The notes below the pieces were generated by a model, which was not told the origin of the DNA, made no database searches, and saw nothing but the letters and a program-made list of their open reading frames with translations. DNA of 64,000 nucleotides, taken from Janthinobacterium sp051380875 (GTDB lineage: Bacteria; Pseudomonadota; Gammaproteobacteria; Burkholderiales; Burkholderiaceae_D). The position numbers were made by a program, and so were the translations under genes. Where the stretch lies: contig NZ_JBNYXW010000009.1 in the NCBI RefSeq assembly GCF_051380875.1, positions 1 to 64,000 of the forward strand. The letters are read 5' to 3'. Numbering within the stretch: position 1 is the first letter of the stretch; every line of letters starts with the position of its first letter. Below are positions 44,769 to 52,529 of this stretch, one piece after another.

Positions 44769-46688
44769 ATGGCTGTCTCCGAAAAGCAAACCCTGGGTTT
44801 TCAGACTGAAGTAAAGCAAATGCTGCATCTGATGATCCATTCCCTGTACTCGAACAAGGAAATCTTCCTGCGCGAACTGGTCTCGAACGCCTCCGACGCG
44901 GCCGACAAATTGCGCTTCGAAGCGATCGATAACGACGCCCTGTACGGTAACGATCACGAATTGAAGATCAAGGTCAGCTTCGACAAGGATGCGCGCACCA
45001 TCACCATTTCCGACAACGGCATCGGCATGACCCGTGACGAGGCGATCTCGCACCTGGGTACCATCGCCAAGTCGGGCACCAAGGAATTCTTCGGCAAGCT
45101 GTCGGGTGACCAGCAGCAAGACGCGGCCCTGATCGGCCAGTTCGGCGTGGGCTTCTATTCGGGCTTCATCGTCGCCGACAAGATTACCGTGGAAACGCGC
45201 CGAGCCGGCGTGGACGCCCTTGATGGCGTGCGCTGGGAATCGGCTGGCGAAGGCGATTACAGCATCGAGACCATCGAAAAAACGGGCCGCGGCACAGACA
45301 TCACCCTGCATTTGCGCGAAGGTGAAGACGAATTGCTGTCGAGCTGGAAGATCAAGTCCATCATCCGCAAATATTCGGACCATATCTCGCTGCCGATCGT
45401 GATGCAGAAAGAAGAGTGGGACGAAGAAAAGAAAGAAACCGTCCTGAAGGACGAATTCGAAACCGTCAACCAGGCCAGCGCCCTGTGGGCCCGCAACAAG
45501 GCCGACATCACGCCGGAACAGTACGACGAATTCTACAAGCACGTCTCGCACGACTTCCAGGCGCCGCTCACATATACCCATAACCGGGTCGAAGGCCGCA
45601 GCGAATACACGCAGCTGCTGTACATCCCGGCCAAGGCGCCGTTCGACATGTGGGACCGCAACAAGCGTGGCGGCATCAAGCTGTACGTCAAGCGCGTCTT
45701 CATCATGGACGATGCCGAGCAGCTGATGCCAACCTATTTGCGCTTCGTGCGCGGGGTGATCGATTCGGCCGATCTGCCGCTGAACGTGTCGCGCGAAATC
45801 CTGCAGGAATCGCGTGACGTCAAGGTGATCCGTGAAGGTTCGACCAAGCGCGTGCTGGGCATGCTGGAAGAACTGGCGAACGCCGACGAGCAGGACAAGA
45901 AGGACAAGTACGCCATCTTCTGGAAGGAGTTTGGCCAGGTGCTGAAGGAAGGCATCGGCGAAGACGCGGCCAACAAGGAGCGTCTGGCCAAGCTGCTGCG
46001 CTTTGCCTCGACGGCCAACGACAGCGACGGGCAAATTACTTCGTTCGCCGACTACGTGGCGCGCATGAAGGAAGGCCAGGACAAGATTTACTACGTCACG
46101 GCCGACAATTACGCCGCTGCCAAGAACAGCCCGCACCTGGAAATCTTCAGCAAGAAGGGCGTCGAAGTGCTGCTGCTGACGGACCGTGTCGATGAATGGA
46201 TGCTGTCCTTCCTGCAAGACTTCGAAGGCAAGGAACTGGTCTCCGTTGCCAAGGGCGGCCTGGACCTGGGCGCGCTGGAAGACGAAGCGGAAAAGAAAGA
46301 GCACGAAGAAACGGAAACGTCGTACGCCGACCTGGTTGGCAAGATGAAAATCGTGTTGGCCGACAAGGCCAAGGACGTGCGCGTCACCTTCCGCCTGACC
46401 GATTCGCCAGCCTGCCTCGTGGCCGATGACAATGAATTGTCGGGCAATTTGCTGCGCATGCTGAAAGCTGCCGGTCAAAGTGCGCCGGAATCGAAGCCGA
46501 TTCTGGAGATCAACCCGAATCACCCGCTGGTGGCGCGCTTGAAGTACGAAGATGCGCAAGGTGGCAAGTTCGGCGATTGGGCCAACATCCTGTTCGACCA
46601 GGCCATGCTGGCCGAAGGCGGTTCGCTGGCCGATCCGGCTAGTTTTGTGAAGCGCCTCAACGAATTGCTGCTCAATTCGGCGAAGTAA
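44769..46688 (+). CDS. htpG: Molecular chaperone HtpG (Hsp90)
   Basis: A 639-residue bacterial Hsp90, full length. The N-terminal GHKL ATPase has LRELVSNASDAADKLRF, DNGIGMT and GQFGVGFYSGF; the middle domain has the catalytic-loop region SADLPLNVSREILQES; the C-terminal dimerisation domain ends in LNELLLNSAK. It remodels client proteins in the cytoplasm. GAGG lies before ATG 44769. It is monocistronic with its own terminator and intact, unlike the genes on both sides. Confidence 0.97.
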   Translation: MAVSEKQTLGFQTEVKQMLHLMIHSLYSNKEIFLRELVSNASDAADKLRFEAIDNDALYGNDHELKIKVSFDKDARTITISDNGIGMTRDEAISHLGTIAKSGTKEFFGKLSGDQQQDAALIGQFGVGFYSGFIVADKITVETRRAGVDALDGVRWESAGEGDYSIETIEKTGRGTDITLHLREGEDELLSSWKIKSIIRKYSDHISLPIVMQKEEWDEEKKETVLKDEFETVNQASALWARNKADITPEQYDEFYKHVSHDFQAPLTYTHNRVEGRSEYTQLLYIPAKAPFDMWDRNKRGGIKLYVKRVFIMDDAEQLMPTYLRFVRGVIDSADLPLNVSREILQESRDVKVIREGSTKRVLGMLEELANADEQDKKDKYAIFWKEFGQVLKEGIGEDAANKERLAKLLRFASTANDSDGQITSFADYVARMKEGQDKIYYVTADNYAAAKNSPHLEIFSKKGVEVLLLTDRVDEWMLSFLQDFEGKELVSVAKGGLDLGALEDEAEKKEHEETETSYADLVGKMKIVLADKAKDVRVTFRLTDSPACLVADDNELSGNLLRMLKAAGQSAPESKPILEINPNHPLVARLKYEDAQGGKFGDWANILFDQAMLAEGGSLADPASFVKRLNELLLNSAK

Positions 46689-46712
46689 TCTCCTTGTCGT
46701 AGACGCAGCCTG

Positions 46713-46746
46713 GCCGGCCCTTTCCCAGTGAGAGGGCCGGCTTTTT
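46713..46746 (+). terminator. Rho-independent terminator of htpG
   Basis: GCCGGCCCT (46713-46721) pairs with AGGGCCGGC (46733-46741) and is followed by T5 then CTTT. It lies 25 bases after the htpG stop. Confidence 0.88.
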
Positions 46747-46794
46747 CTTTGGGGCGCATCATGAAGAGCCGTCTGATGGCTGGCCTGGGCGCGC

Positions 46795-46950
46795 TTAAGC
46801 GGGTACTTGCGGGGCTGACAGGCCAGTGAAAAAGGCGGTGACCGCATCTGCGGCCGCTTCCGGCGCGGCCTGCAGCAGCATGTGCGGGGCGGTGATATCA
46901 GCCAGCTGTGTGCCGGGCGCCAGCAGGGGGGCGTGGATTGCGCACGAAGG
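46795..46950 (-). pseudogene. C-terminal remnant of an alpha/beta hydrolase
   Basis: Read on the minus strand, this gives a tail of about 45 residues, LLAPGTQLADITAPHMLLQA followed by a helical FFTGL end and TAA at 46795-46797. The PHM/LLQAAP pattern, with the catalytic His near the end of the chain, matches the last strand and helix of alpha/beta hydrolases. Nothing upstream continues the fold; instead the promoter region of the next plus-strand gene follows. The call depends on motif recognition over a short stretch. Confidence 0.45.
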
Positions 46951-47095
46951 AGCAGCACAAAATCAGGGCGCACATGTCGGATTGGCGGCCGCACACCGCG
47001 CGCCAGCCGCACGGCGTGCGCGCTGGCGCCATGCTAAAATCGCCGACGCGCCACGCGTGGCCGGAATAATGGGTAGATCCCAGGCAGACAGAAAC

Positions 47096-48133
47096 ATGCA
47101 TATCACCTTATCGAACTACCGTTCCCTGGGCGGCGCCTTGCTGGTGGCCGCCAGTTTCCTTTCGCAGATAGCCAGCGCCAGTGCGGCACAAGCGCCGGCA
47201 TCCGGGAAAAGCCTGTCCTCGCTGCTGGCGGGCGGCCCCTTGCCGCGCCTGAGCGAAGACCCGCAAGTGCGGGCTGCCCTGTTCGATTTTTTCGGCTATG
47301 CACGTGGCAACTACACGGAAGACGATGAATTACTGCTGGAGCAGGCGCTCGAAGCGATCAGCGAAAAGCGCGACGCCACGCGCACGCTGCTGCCCGATGG
47401 CCGCCAGTTGCTGGCGTCGATGAACGACCGCATGCAGGGCCGCGAACGGGGTGCCATGCTGCTCGACAAGCGCGGCGCCATCATCGCCTTTGGCCTGGTC
47501 AACGGCCATTGCCGTCTTGATGGACAGCCGCTGGCGAAGGTCTGCAATCCCGATCCGAATGCGGTGCTGACGGTATTTCACCGCAAGGGCATGCTGGTGG
47601 GCGAGGCGGCGCCCTTGCTGGCCTGGGCCAGGCAGCTGCCGCCCATGCTGGCGCTGATCGCCGGTGACAAGGAGACGGGGGCCGCCGGGCAAAAGATCGC
47701 CAGTGTTGAATATGTGCTGGCGCAGCCTGCGCTGCCAGGCTGGAACCGCGCCCAGTTGCCGCCCGCGTTTCCGCCTGCGCTGCTGCCGTTGCTGCTGGAG
47801 AAATCGACGGTGCTGACGTCGGCCGGCGCCGGCGTGTTTGCCTATCCGCTCACGCTCAAGGGCAAGAAACAGAACAATGTGCTGGACCACGCCGAAGGGC
47901 GCCCGCCGCGCGACCTGGAAGTGGCGCTGCGCAGTTATGCCAGTTTCGACAGCGTGGTCGAGCGTTACCGCCAGATGGCCAAGGGCGCCAGGCTGCAGCG
48001 CAACGAGCGCACCGCCTACCTCGATGGCAACCTGGGGCTGGGCAGCTACCGCGTCTACATCCGCAATACGGGTGCGGACGGTGTCATGATTGACGTGGCG
48101 CTGTGGCAGCGCAGGCTGGCGGCCAGCCGCTGA
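47096..48133 (+). CDS. Exported hypothetical protein
   Basis: A 345-residue protein I do not recognise. The N-terminal segment (SLGGALLVAASFLSQIASAS) is a signal peptide with probable cleavage after SAA. The mature part contains MLLDKRGAIIAFGLVNGHC, two cysteines close together (NGHCRLD, AKVCNPD), and a repeat-free C-terminal region with SYASFDSVVERYRQMAKGA, recalling small adhesion or sensor domains but without a clear match. ATG 47096 is preferred since it begins the signal peptide; the frame is open upstream over the hydrolase remnant. It is convergent with the kyn cluster. Confidence 0.6.
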   Translation: MHITLSNYRSLGGALLVAASFLSQIASASAAQAPASGKSLSSLLAGGPLPRLSEDPQVRAALFDFFGYARGNYTEDDELLLEQALEAISEKRDATRTLLPDGRQLLASMNDRMQGRERGAMLLDKRGAIIAFGLVNGHCRLDGQPLAKVCNPDPNAVLTVFHRKGMLVGEAAPLLAWARQLPPMLALIAGDKETGAAGQKIASVEYVLAQPALPGWNRAQLPPAFPPALLPLLLEKSTVLTSAGAGVFAYPLTLKGKKQNNVLDHAEGRPPRDLEVALRSYASFDSVVERYRQMAKGARLQRNERTAYLDGNLGLGSYRVYIRNTGADGVMIDVALWQRRLAASR

Positions 48134-48191
48134 TTGTATCTAATTGCTATGGCCTGGATTGTCGATGCGCTGCGGTTGCCTTGATACAGGC

Positions 48192-48737
48192 TCAGGGCTG
48201 GTGTGCGGCGCAGAAGTCCAGCAGCATCTGTTCGCCATCAGCCCAGGGACCGTAGCCGGTATCGCCATTGATATGGCCTGCGTCGCCAATCATGGTCAAT
48301 TCGCTGCCCCAGGCGGCGGCAAACGCGCGCGCCCGTGCGAAGCTGACGTAGGGATCATCGCCGCTGGCGACGACCAGGGTCGGGAAGGGCAAGGCTTGCA
48401 GCGGCATGGGAGCAAAGCCCGTCGTGCCGGCAGGGTAGGAGGGCGCTTCCACATCGCTGGGGGCGACGAGGAGGGCGCCGGCGATTCGGTGCGGCGAAGC
48501 GCCGGCAGCCCAGTGGGCCACCAGCGCGCATGCCAGGCTGTGCGCCGCCAGCACGGGTGGACGCGGGCAGGCGGCAATGGCGCGATCGAGTTCTGCCACC
48601 CATTCGTCCTTGTCCGGCGTCTGCCATTCCCGGTGCGGCACGCGCGACCATTGCGGGTGGCGCGCTTCCCAGTGGGTTTGCCAGTGCTGCGGCCCGGAAT
48701 TCCACAGGCCGGCCAGGGTCAGGACGAGAGGCGACAT
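48192..48737 (-). CDS. RBBP9/YdeN-family alpha/beta hydrolase
   Basis: A 181-residue minimal serine hydrolase: nucleophile Ser in AAHSLACALV, acid Asp in VVASGDDPYV, and His in DAGHINGDTGYGPW. The family includes small esterases of mostly unknown substrate. The ribosome-binding site GGAG overlaps the stop codon of kynA, with ATG 9 bases after it, so translation is linked to tryptophan dioxygenase. No KynB formamidase gene is seen in the cluster, which raises the possibility that this enzyme hydrolyses N-formylkynurenine. Confidence 0.82.
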   Translation of the reverse strand: MSPLVLTLAGLWNSGPQHWQTHWEARHPQWSRVPHREWQTPDKDEWVAELDRAIAACPRPPVLAAHSLACALVAHWAAGASPHRIAGALLVAPSDVEAPSYPAGTTGFAPMPLQALPFPTLVVASGDDPYVSFARARAFAAAWGSELTMIGDAGHINGDTGYGPWADGEQMLLDFCAAHQP

Positions 48738-48746
48738 CGACGCTCC

Positions 48747-49619
48747 TTAAAGTTCTGTACGTAGTGCAAACAACTCCGGGAACAGTACCACGTCGAGCAT
48801 CTTGCGCAAATAGCTCACGCCAGCCGTGCCGCCCGTGCCTGTCTTGAAGCCGATGATGCGCTCCACCGTCGTCACATGGCGGAAGCGCCAGAAGCGGAAG
48901 GCCGTCTCCAGGTCGACCAGCTTTTCGGCCAGTTCATACAAGGCCCAGTGTTTCGACGGGTCGCGGTAGACTTCCAACCATGCCGCCTTGACGGAGGCGT
49001 CGGGGCTGGTGGGCAGGGTCCAGTCGGCGTTCAGGCGCTCGGGGGCGATAGGCAGGCCGCTGCGCGCCAGCAGCTTGATGGCTTCATCGTAGACGGACGG
49101 CGTGCGCAGGGCGGCATCGAGCACTGCATATGTCTCGGGTGCCGTGGTATGTACGTTCAGCAGGGCGGCGTTCTTGTTCCCCAAAATGAATTCGATTTCG
49201 CGGTACTGGTAGGACTGGAAGCCGGACGAGGCGCCCAGGTAGGGGCGAATGGCCGTGTACTCGGGCGGCGTCATGGTGGCCAGCACGTCCCAGGCGTGCA
49301 CCAGCTGGTCCATGATGCGCGCCACGCGGGCCAGCATCTTGAAGGCGGGCGCCAGCTCGCCGCTTTGCAGGTTGGCGCGCACGGCGTGCATTTCATGCAG
49401 CATCAGCTTCATCCACAATTCGCTGGTCTGGTGTTGCACGATGAACAGCATTTCGTTGTGGTTGGGCGACAGCGGATGCTGGGCCGTGAGGATGCGGTCC
49501 AGCGCCAGGTAATTGCCGTAGCTCATCGATTCGCTGAAGTCCATCTGCGCGCCATGCCACTGCGCGTCCTGCGGGCCGCTGGGGTGCATTGGGCAGCCGC
49601 TGCTGTTTTCTTTGCTCAT
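48747..49619 (-). CDS. kynA: Tryptophan 2,3-dioxygenase
   Basis: A 290-residue heme dioxygenase: MSYGNYLALDRILTAQHPLS near the N-terminus, HNEMLFIVQHQTSELWMKLM with the heme and substrate contacts, and FQSYQYREIEFILGNKN. It opens the indole ring of L-tryptophan to N-formylkynurenine, the first step of the kynurenine pathway. ATG 49619 (MSKENSS) has GAGAAGACC upstream. It follows kynU by 20 bases and is followed by the linked hydrolase gene. Confidence 0.95.
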   Translation of the reverse strand: MSKENSSGCPMHPSGPQDAQWHGAQMDFSESMSYGNYLALDRILTAQHPLSPNHNEMLFIVQHQTSELWMKLMLHEMHAVRANLQSGELAPAFKMLARVARIMDQLVHAWDVLATMTPPEYTAIRPYLGASSGFQSYQYREIEFILGNKNAALLNVHTTAPETYAVLDAALRTPSVYDEAIKLLARSGLPIAPERLNADWTLPTSPDASVKAAWLEVYRDPSKHWALYELAEKLVDLETAFRFWRFRHVTTVERIIGFKTGTGGTAGVSYLRKMLDVVLFPELFALRTEL

Positions 49620-49639
49620 GGTCTTCTCGTTATCCGGGT

Positions 49640-50902
49640 TCAGGTGACCGCGTCGCGCTTGGCGGCGATGTCGTAGGCTTGCGTGTCGAGGATGTCGCGC
49701 AGGATCTCGACGGCATCCCACACGTCGGCAAAGCTGGTGTACAGCGGCGTGAAGCCGAAGCGCATGATGGCAGGCTCGCGGTAGTCGCCGATCACGCCGC
49801 GTGCGATCAGCGCCTGCATTACGGCATAGCCGTGCGGGTGCGTCAAACTCACCTGGCTGCCGCGCCGTGCATGTTCACGCGGCGTGACGAGGCCCAGCGG
49901 ATGGCTGGCGCAGCGCTGTTCTACCAGTGCGATGAACAAATCGGTCAGGGCCAGCGACTTGCGGCGGATCGCTTCCATGTTCGTTTGCGCGAAGATCTCC
50001 AGGCCGCATTCGACCAGGGCCAGCGAGACGATAGGCTGCGTGCCGCACAGGGCACGGGCGATGCCGTCGGCCGGGGTGAATCCGGGTTCCATGGCGAATG
50101 GCGCGGCGTGGCCCCACCAGCCGGACAAGGGCTGGCGAAAGCGCGCCTGGTGCTTTTCCGGCACCCAGATGAAGGCGGGCGAACCGGGGCCGCCATTCAG
50201 GTATTTATACGTGCAGCCGACGGCCAGGTCGGCGCCCGCGCCGTTCAGGTCCAGCGGCACGGCGCCGGCCGAGTGGGCCAGGTCCCACAGCGCCAGCGCG
50301 CCCTGCGCGTGGCAATGGCTGCTGACGGCGGCCATGTCGTGCTGGTAGCCGCTGCGGTAATTCACGTGCGTGAGTAGGGCGACGGCGCAATCGGCATCGA
50401 TGGCCTGTACCAGTTCCTCTGGACTGTCGACCAGGCGCAAGGTGTAGCCGCGATCGAGCCAGGCAGCCAGGCCTTGTGCCACATACAAGTCGGTGGGGAA
50501 GTTGCTGCGTTCGCTGACGATGCAGCGCCGCGCAGCGCGCGCCGGATCGGCCGCTTGCATCTGCAGGGCGGCGGCCAGGGCCTTGAACAGGTTGATGGAG
50601 GTGGTGTCGGTGATGACCACTTCGCCCGAGCCAGCGCCCAGCAGCGGCGCCAGGCGGTCGCCCAGGCGCTTGGGCAAGTCGAACCAGCCAGCCGTATTCC
50701 AGCTGCGGATCAGGTCCGTGCCCCATTCGGCCGTGATGACTTGCTGGGCGCGGGCCAGGGCCGCCTTCGGCCGCGCGCCCAGCGAGTTGCCGTCGAGGTA
50801 AATCACGCCAGCGGGCAACTCGAATTGCAGGCGCAGCGGCGCCAGCGGGTCGTCGAGGTCGCGCGCATTGCAATCATGTCGAGAAATCATGGTGGCTTTC
50901 AT
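49640..50902 (-). CDS. kynU: Kynureninase
   Basis: A 420-residue PLP enzyme: GVIYLDGNSLGARPKAAL near the N-terminus, LAVGCTYKYLNGGPGSPAFI with the PLP lysine, and WWGHAAPFAMEPGFTPADGI. It cleaves kynurenine to anthranilate and alanine. Two starts are close, ATG 50902 and ATG 50890 (MISRHD); neither has a strong ribosome-binding site, so the first is a tentative choice. kynU leads the kynU-kynA-hydrolase operon, a gene order that differs from the common kynA-B-U. No Lrp-type KynR regulator is adjacent. Confidence 0.93.
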   Translation of the reverse strand: MKATMISRHDCNARDLDDPLAPLRLQFELPAGVIYLDGNSLGARPKAALARAQQVITAEWGTDLIRSWNTAGWFDLPKRLGDRLAPLLGAGSGEVVITDTTSINLFKALAAALQMQAADPARAARRCIVSERSNFPTDLYVAQGLAAWLDRGYTLRLVDSPEELVQAIDADCAVALLTHVNYRSGYQHDMAAVSSHCHAQGALALWDLAHSAGAVPLDLNGAGADLAVGCTYKYLNGGPGSPAFIWVPEKHQARFRQPLSGWWGHAAPFAMEPGFTPADGIARALCGTQPIVSLALVECGLEIFAQTNMEAIRRKSLALTDLFIALVEQRCASHPLGLVTPREHARRGSQVSLTHPHGYAVMQALIARGVIGDYREPAIMRFGFTPLYTSFADVWDAVEILRDILDTQAYDIAAKRDAVT

Positions 50903-51081
50903 GTCGATACTTGTCTGGATGGCATGATATTGCTTGAAGCTTAAAGTATCACGCAAAAGTGGCAGTGTAACAAATCCAGCCATGAAAGCGTGATTACCTG
51001 CATGCAGGATGGCGAAAAATACCCGTTTGCGGGGCGTCAACGAAAAAAATCACGATTTTTTAAAATATTTTCAAAACTCCC

Positions 51082-51108
51082 TAAAGTTTTGCAAGGCGCT
51101 GCCGTCAA
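51082..51108 (+). promoter_or_regulatory. Sigma-28 (FliA)-like promoter 1 upstream of flhD
   Basis: TAAAGTTT at 51082 is followed after exactly 11 bases by GCCGTCAA. This is the full -35 consensus and six of eight bases of the GCCGATAA -10 of flagellar sigma-28. It lies in the 594-base gap between kynU and flhD, which contains no convincing gene. Confidence 0.6.
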
Positions 51109-51178
51109 CGATTACATGAACGGTGAAAATCTGTCGGCAGGGTGAGCAAGTTTTTTGAAACATTTTTCAAAAAAGTCC

Positions 51179-51205
51179 TAAAGTTCCTGTTGAGGCTGCC
51201 GTTAC
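51179..51205 (+). promoter_or_regulatory. Sigma-28 (FliA)-like promoter 2 upstream of flhD
   Basis: TAAAGTTC at 51179 and GCCGTTAC at 51198 are spaced by 11 bases. It repeats promoter 1 about 97 bases downstream, and both are preceded by TTTTCAAAA-type AT tracts, suggesting local duplication. Confidence 0.5.
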
Positions 51206-51219
51206 ATAGGTAGATGGGC

Positions 51220-51233
51220 TTGACTGAGGTCAA
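51220..51233. promoter_or_regulatory. FNR/Anr-like box upstream of flhD
   Basis: TTGACTGAGGTCAA is a 14-bp palindrome that matches eight of ten defined bases of the FNR/Anr consensus TTGAT-N4-ATCAA. It sits 263 bases before the flhD start. Oxygen control of the motility master regulator would be plausible; the site is short and may be chance. Confidence 0.35.
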
Positions 51234-51496
51234 GTTGTTGTAGAAAAGTGATATTAAATGCAGGCCAAAAGTCAGCTAAATCTGACGCCATGCACCCTCC
51301 AGTATCCACGCCTTTACGGGCGTGCGACCATGATTGCGCAGTGTTTGTCAGACAAACACCTACGCTTGTATCCGCCATTTCCCGACCAAAAATACAGTGC
51401 TACGCCTCTGTTGCGTTTGATGTTGCTCCTGCAGAATGTATCCCACTGGCAACAAACATACTGTCAGCTGAATTCAACGGATTGAGGAGATGGACA

Positions 51497-51814
51497 ATGA
51501 CTGCTAACGATATGATGGCTGAGATTCGCGACGCCAACCTGAGCTACCTGATGCTGGCTCAGCAAATGATTCGTGCGGACAAAGTAACGGCCATCTTTCG
51601 TTTGGGCATTGCCGCCGAAATCGCCGAATTGATCGAAGGCATGAGCAATGCGCAGATCCTGAAACTGGCTGGTGGCAACATGATGCTGGCCCGTTTCCGT
51701 TTCGACGACAGTGCCATCCTTGGCATGCTGACGAACTACAATAAAGACCGCTCGCTGGCCCAGTCGCACGCCGCCATTCTCATGGCCGGCCAGGGCGTCG
51801 AAGAAATCGCTTGA
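51497..51814 (+). CDS. flhD: Flagellar transcriptional activator FlhD
   Basis: A 105-residue helical protein; MAEIRDANLSYLMLAQQMIR near the N-terminus is the FlhD hallmark. FlhD4C2 activates class 2 flagellar promoters. GAGGAG lies before ATG 51497. The frame is open for 83 codons upstream, but that extension looks non-coding. The long leader carries two sigma-28-like promoters and an FNR-like palindrome. flhC follows after 42 bases. Confidence 0.95.
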   Translation: MTANDMMAEIRDANLSYLMLAQQMIRADKVTAIFRLGIAAEIAELIEGMSNAQILKLAGGNMMLARFRFDDSAILGMLTNYNKDRSLAQSHAAILMAGQGVEEIA

Positions 51815-51856
51815 TCATGCCCCTGTTTGACCTGACTCAATCCCGGAGCAACTAGC

Positions 51857-52420
51857 ATGGCCAAGAAAAGTGTCGTATCGGAAGCACAAGAAATCCAGCT
51901 GGCCATCGAATTGATCCAATTGGGCGCCCGTTTGCAATTGCTGGAGACCGAAGTCTCGCTGTCGCGCGAACGCCTGTTGAATCTGTACAAGGAATTGAAG
52001 GGCGTCTCGCCGCCCAAGGGCATGCTGCCGTTTTCCACCGACTGGTTCATCACCTGGCAACCGAATATCCATTCCTCGCTGTTCATCAATATCCACAAGT
52101 TCCTCGTCGAGCACGCCGGTGCGACTGGCATCGAGGCGGTGATGAAAGCCTACAAATTGTATCTGGAGCAGATGCCGCCCGAAGCAGGCGAGGAGCCGCT
52201 GCTGTCGCTGACCCGCGCCTGGACCCTGGTGCGCTTTTTCAGCAGTAAGATGCTGTCCATGGCGCCTTGCGGCAAGTGCGGTGGCAAGTTTGTCGTCAAC
52301 TGCCTCGACCTGAACGCCGATTATGTCTGCGGCCTGTGCCACATGCCTTCGCGTGCCGGCAAGACCAAGAAGGCGCGCGATGAAGCGGCCGCCGCAGCGC
52401 CGTCGGCCCTGGCTGCCTGA
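51857..52420 (+). CDS. flhC: Flagellar transcriptional activator FlhC
   Basis: A 187-residue partner of FlhD. Zinc-binding cysteines C138, C141, C158 and C161 (CGKC and CGLC) match the spacing in the enteric protein; NIHKFLVEH and TRAWTLVRFF are typical. It provides most DNA contacts of the FlhDC complex. GGAG precedes ATG 51857. An Ala-rich tail follows the zinc site. A strong terminator comes 28 bases later, so motAB is transcribed separately. Confidence 0.96.
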   Translation: MAKKSVVSEAQEIQLAIELIQLGARLQLLETEVSLSRERLLNLYKELKGVSPPKGMLPFSTDWFITWQPNIHSSLFINIHKFLVEHAGATGIEAVMKAYKLYLEQMPPEAGEEPLLSLTRAWTLVRFFSSKMLSMAPCGKCGGKFVVNCLDLNADYVCGLCHMPSRAGKTKKARDEAAAAAPSALAA

Positions 52421-52448
52421 TACGCTGAGCCTGTATGGATAACGAAAG

Positions 52449-52482
52449 CCGGAGCCGGTCGCCAGACCGGACTCCGGTTTTT
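52449..52482 (+). terminator. Rho-independent terminator of flhDC
   Basis: CCGGAGCCGGTC pairs with GACCGG-A-CTCCGG (one bulged base) across GCCA, followed by T5. Confidence 0.85.
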
Positions 52483-52529
52483 CATGGCGTTTTCGCCGTA
52501 CACTGCGTTTTTCCTCCTTCGACTTGCCC

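Noticed and set aside
44688..47012. Long minus-strand open frame across htpG
   Set aside because: htpG is unmistakable on the plus strand. The antisense frame has no recognisable motif and only partly overlaps the alpha/beta hydrolase relic, in a different frame.
51248..51496. Upstream extension of the flhD frame (83 codons)
   Set aside because: It contains no FlhD-like sequence. FlhD has its usual size from ATG 51497, which has a strong GAGGAG site.
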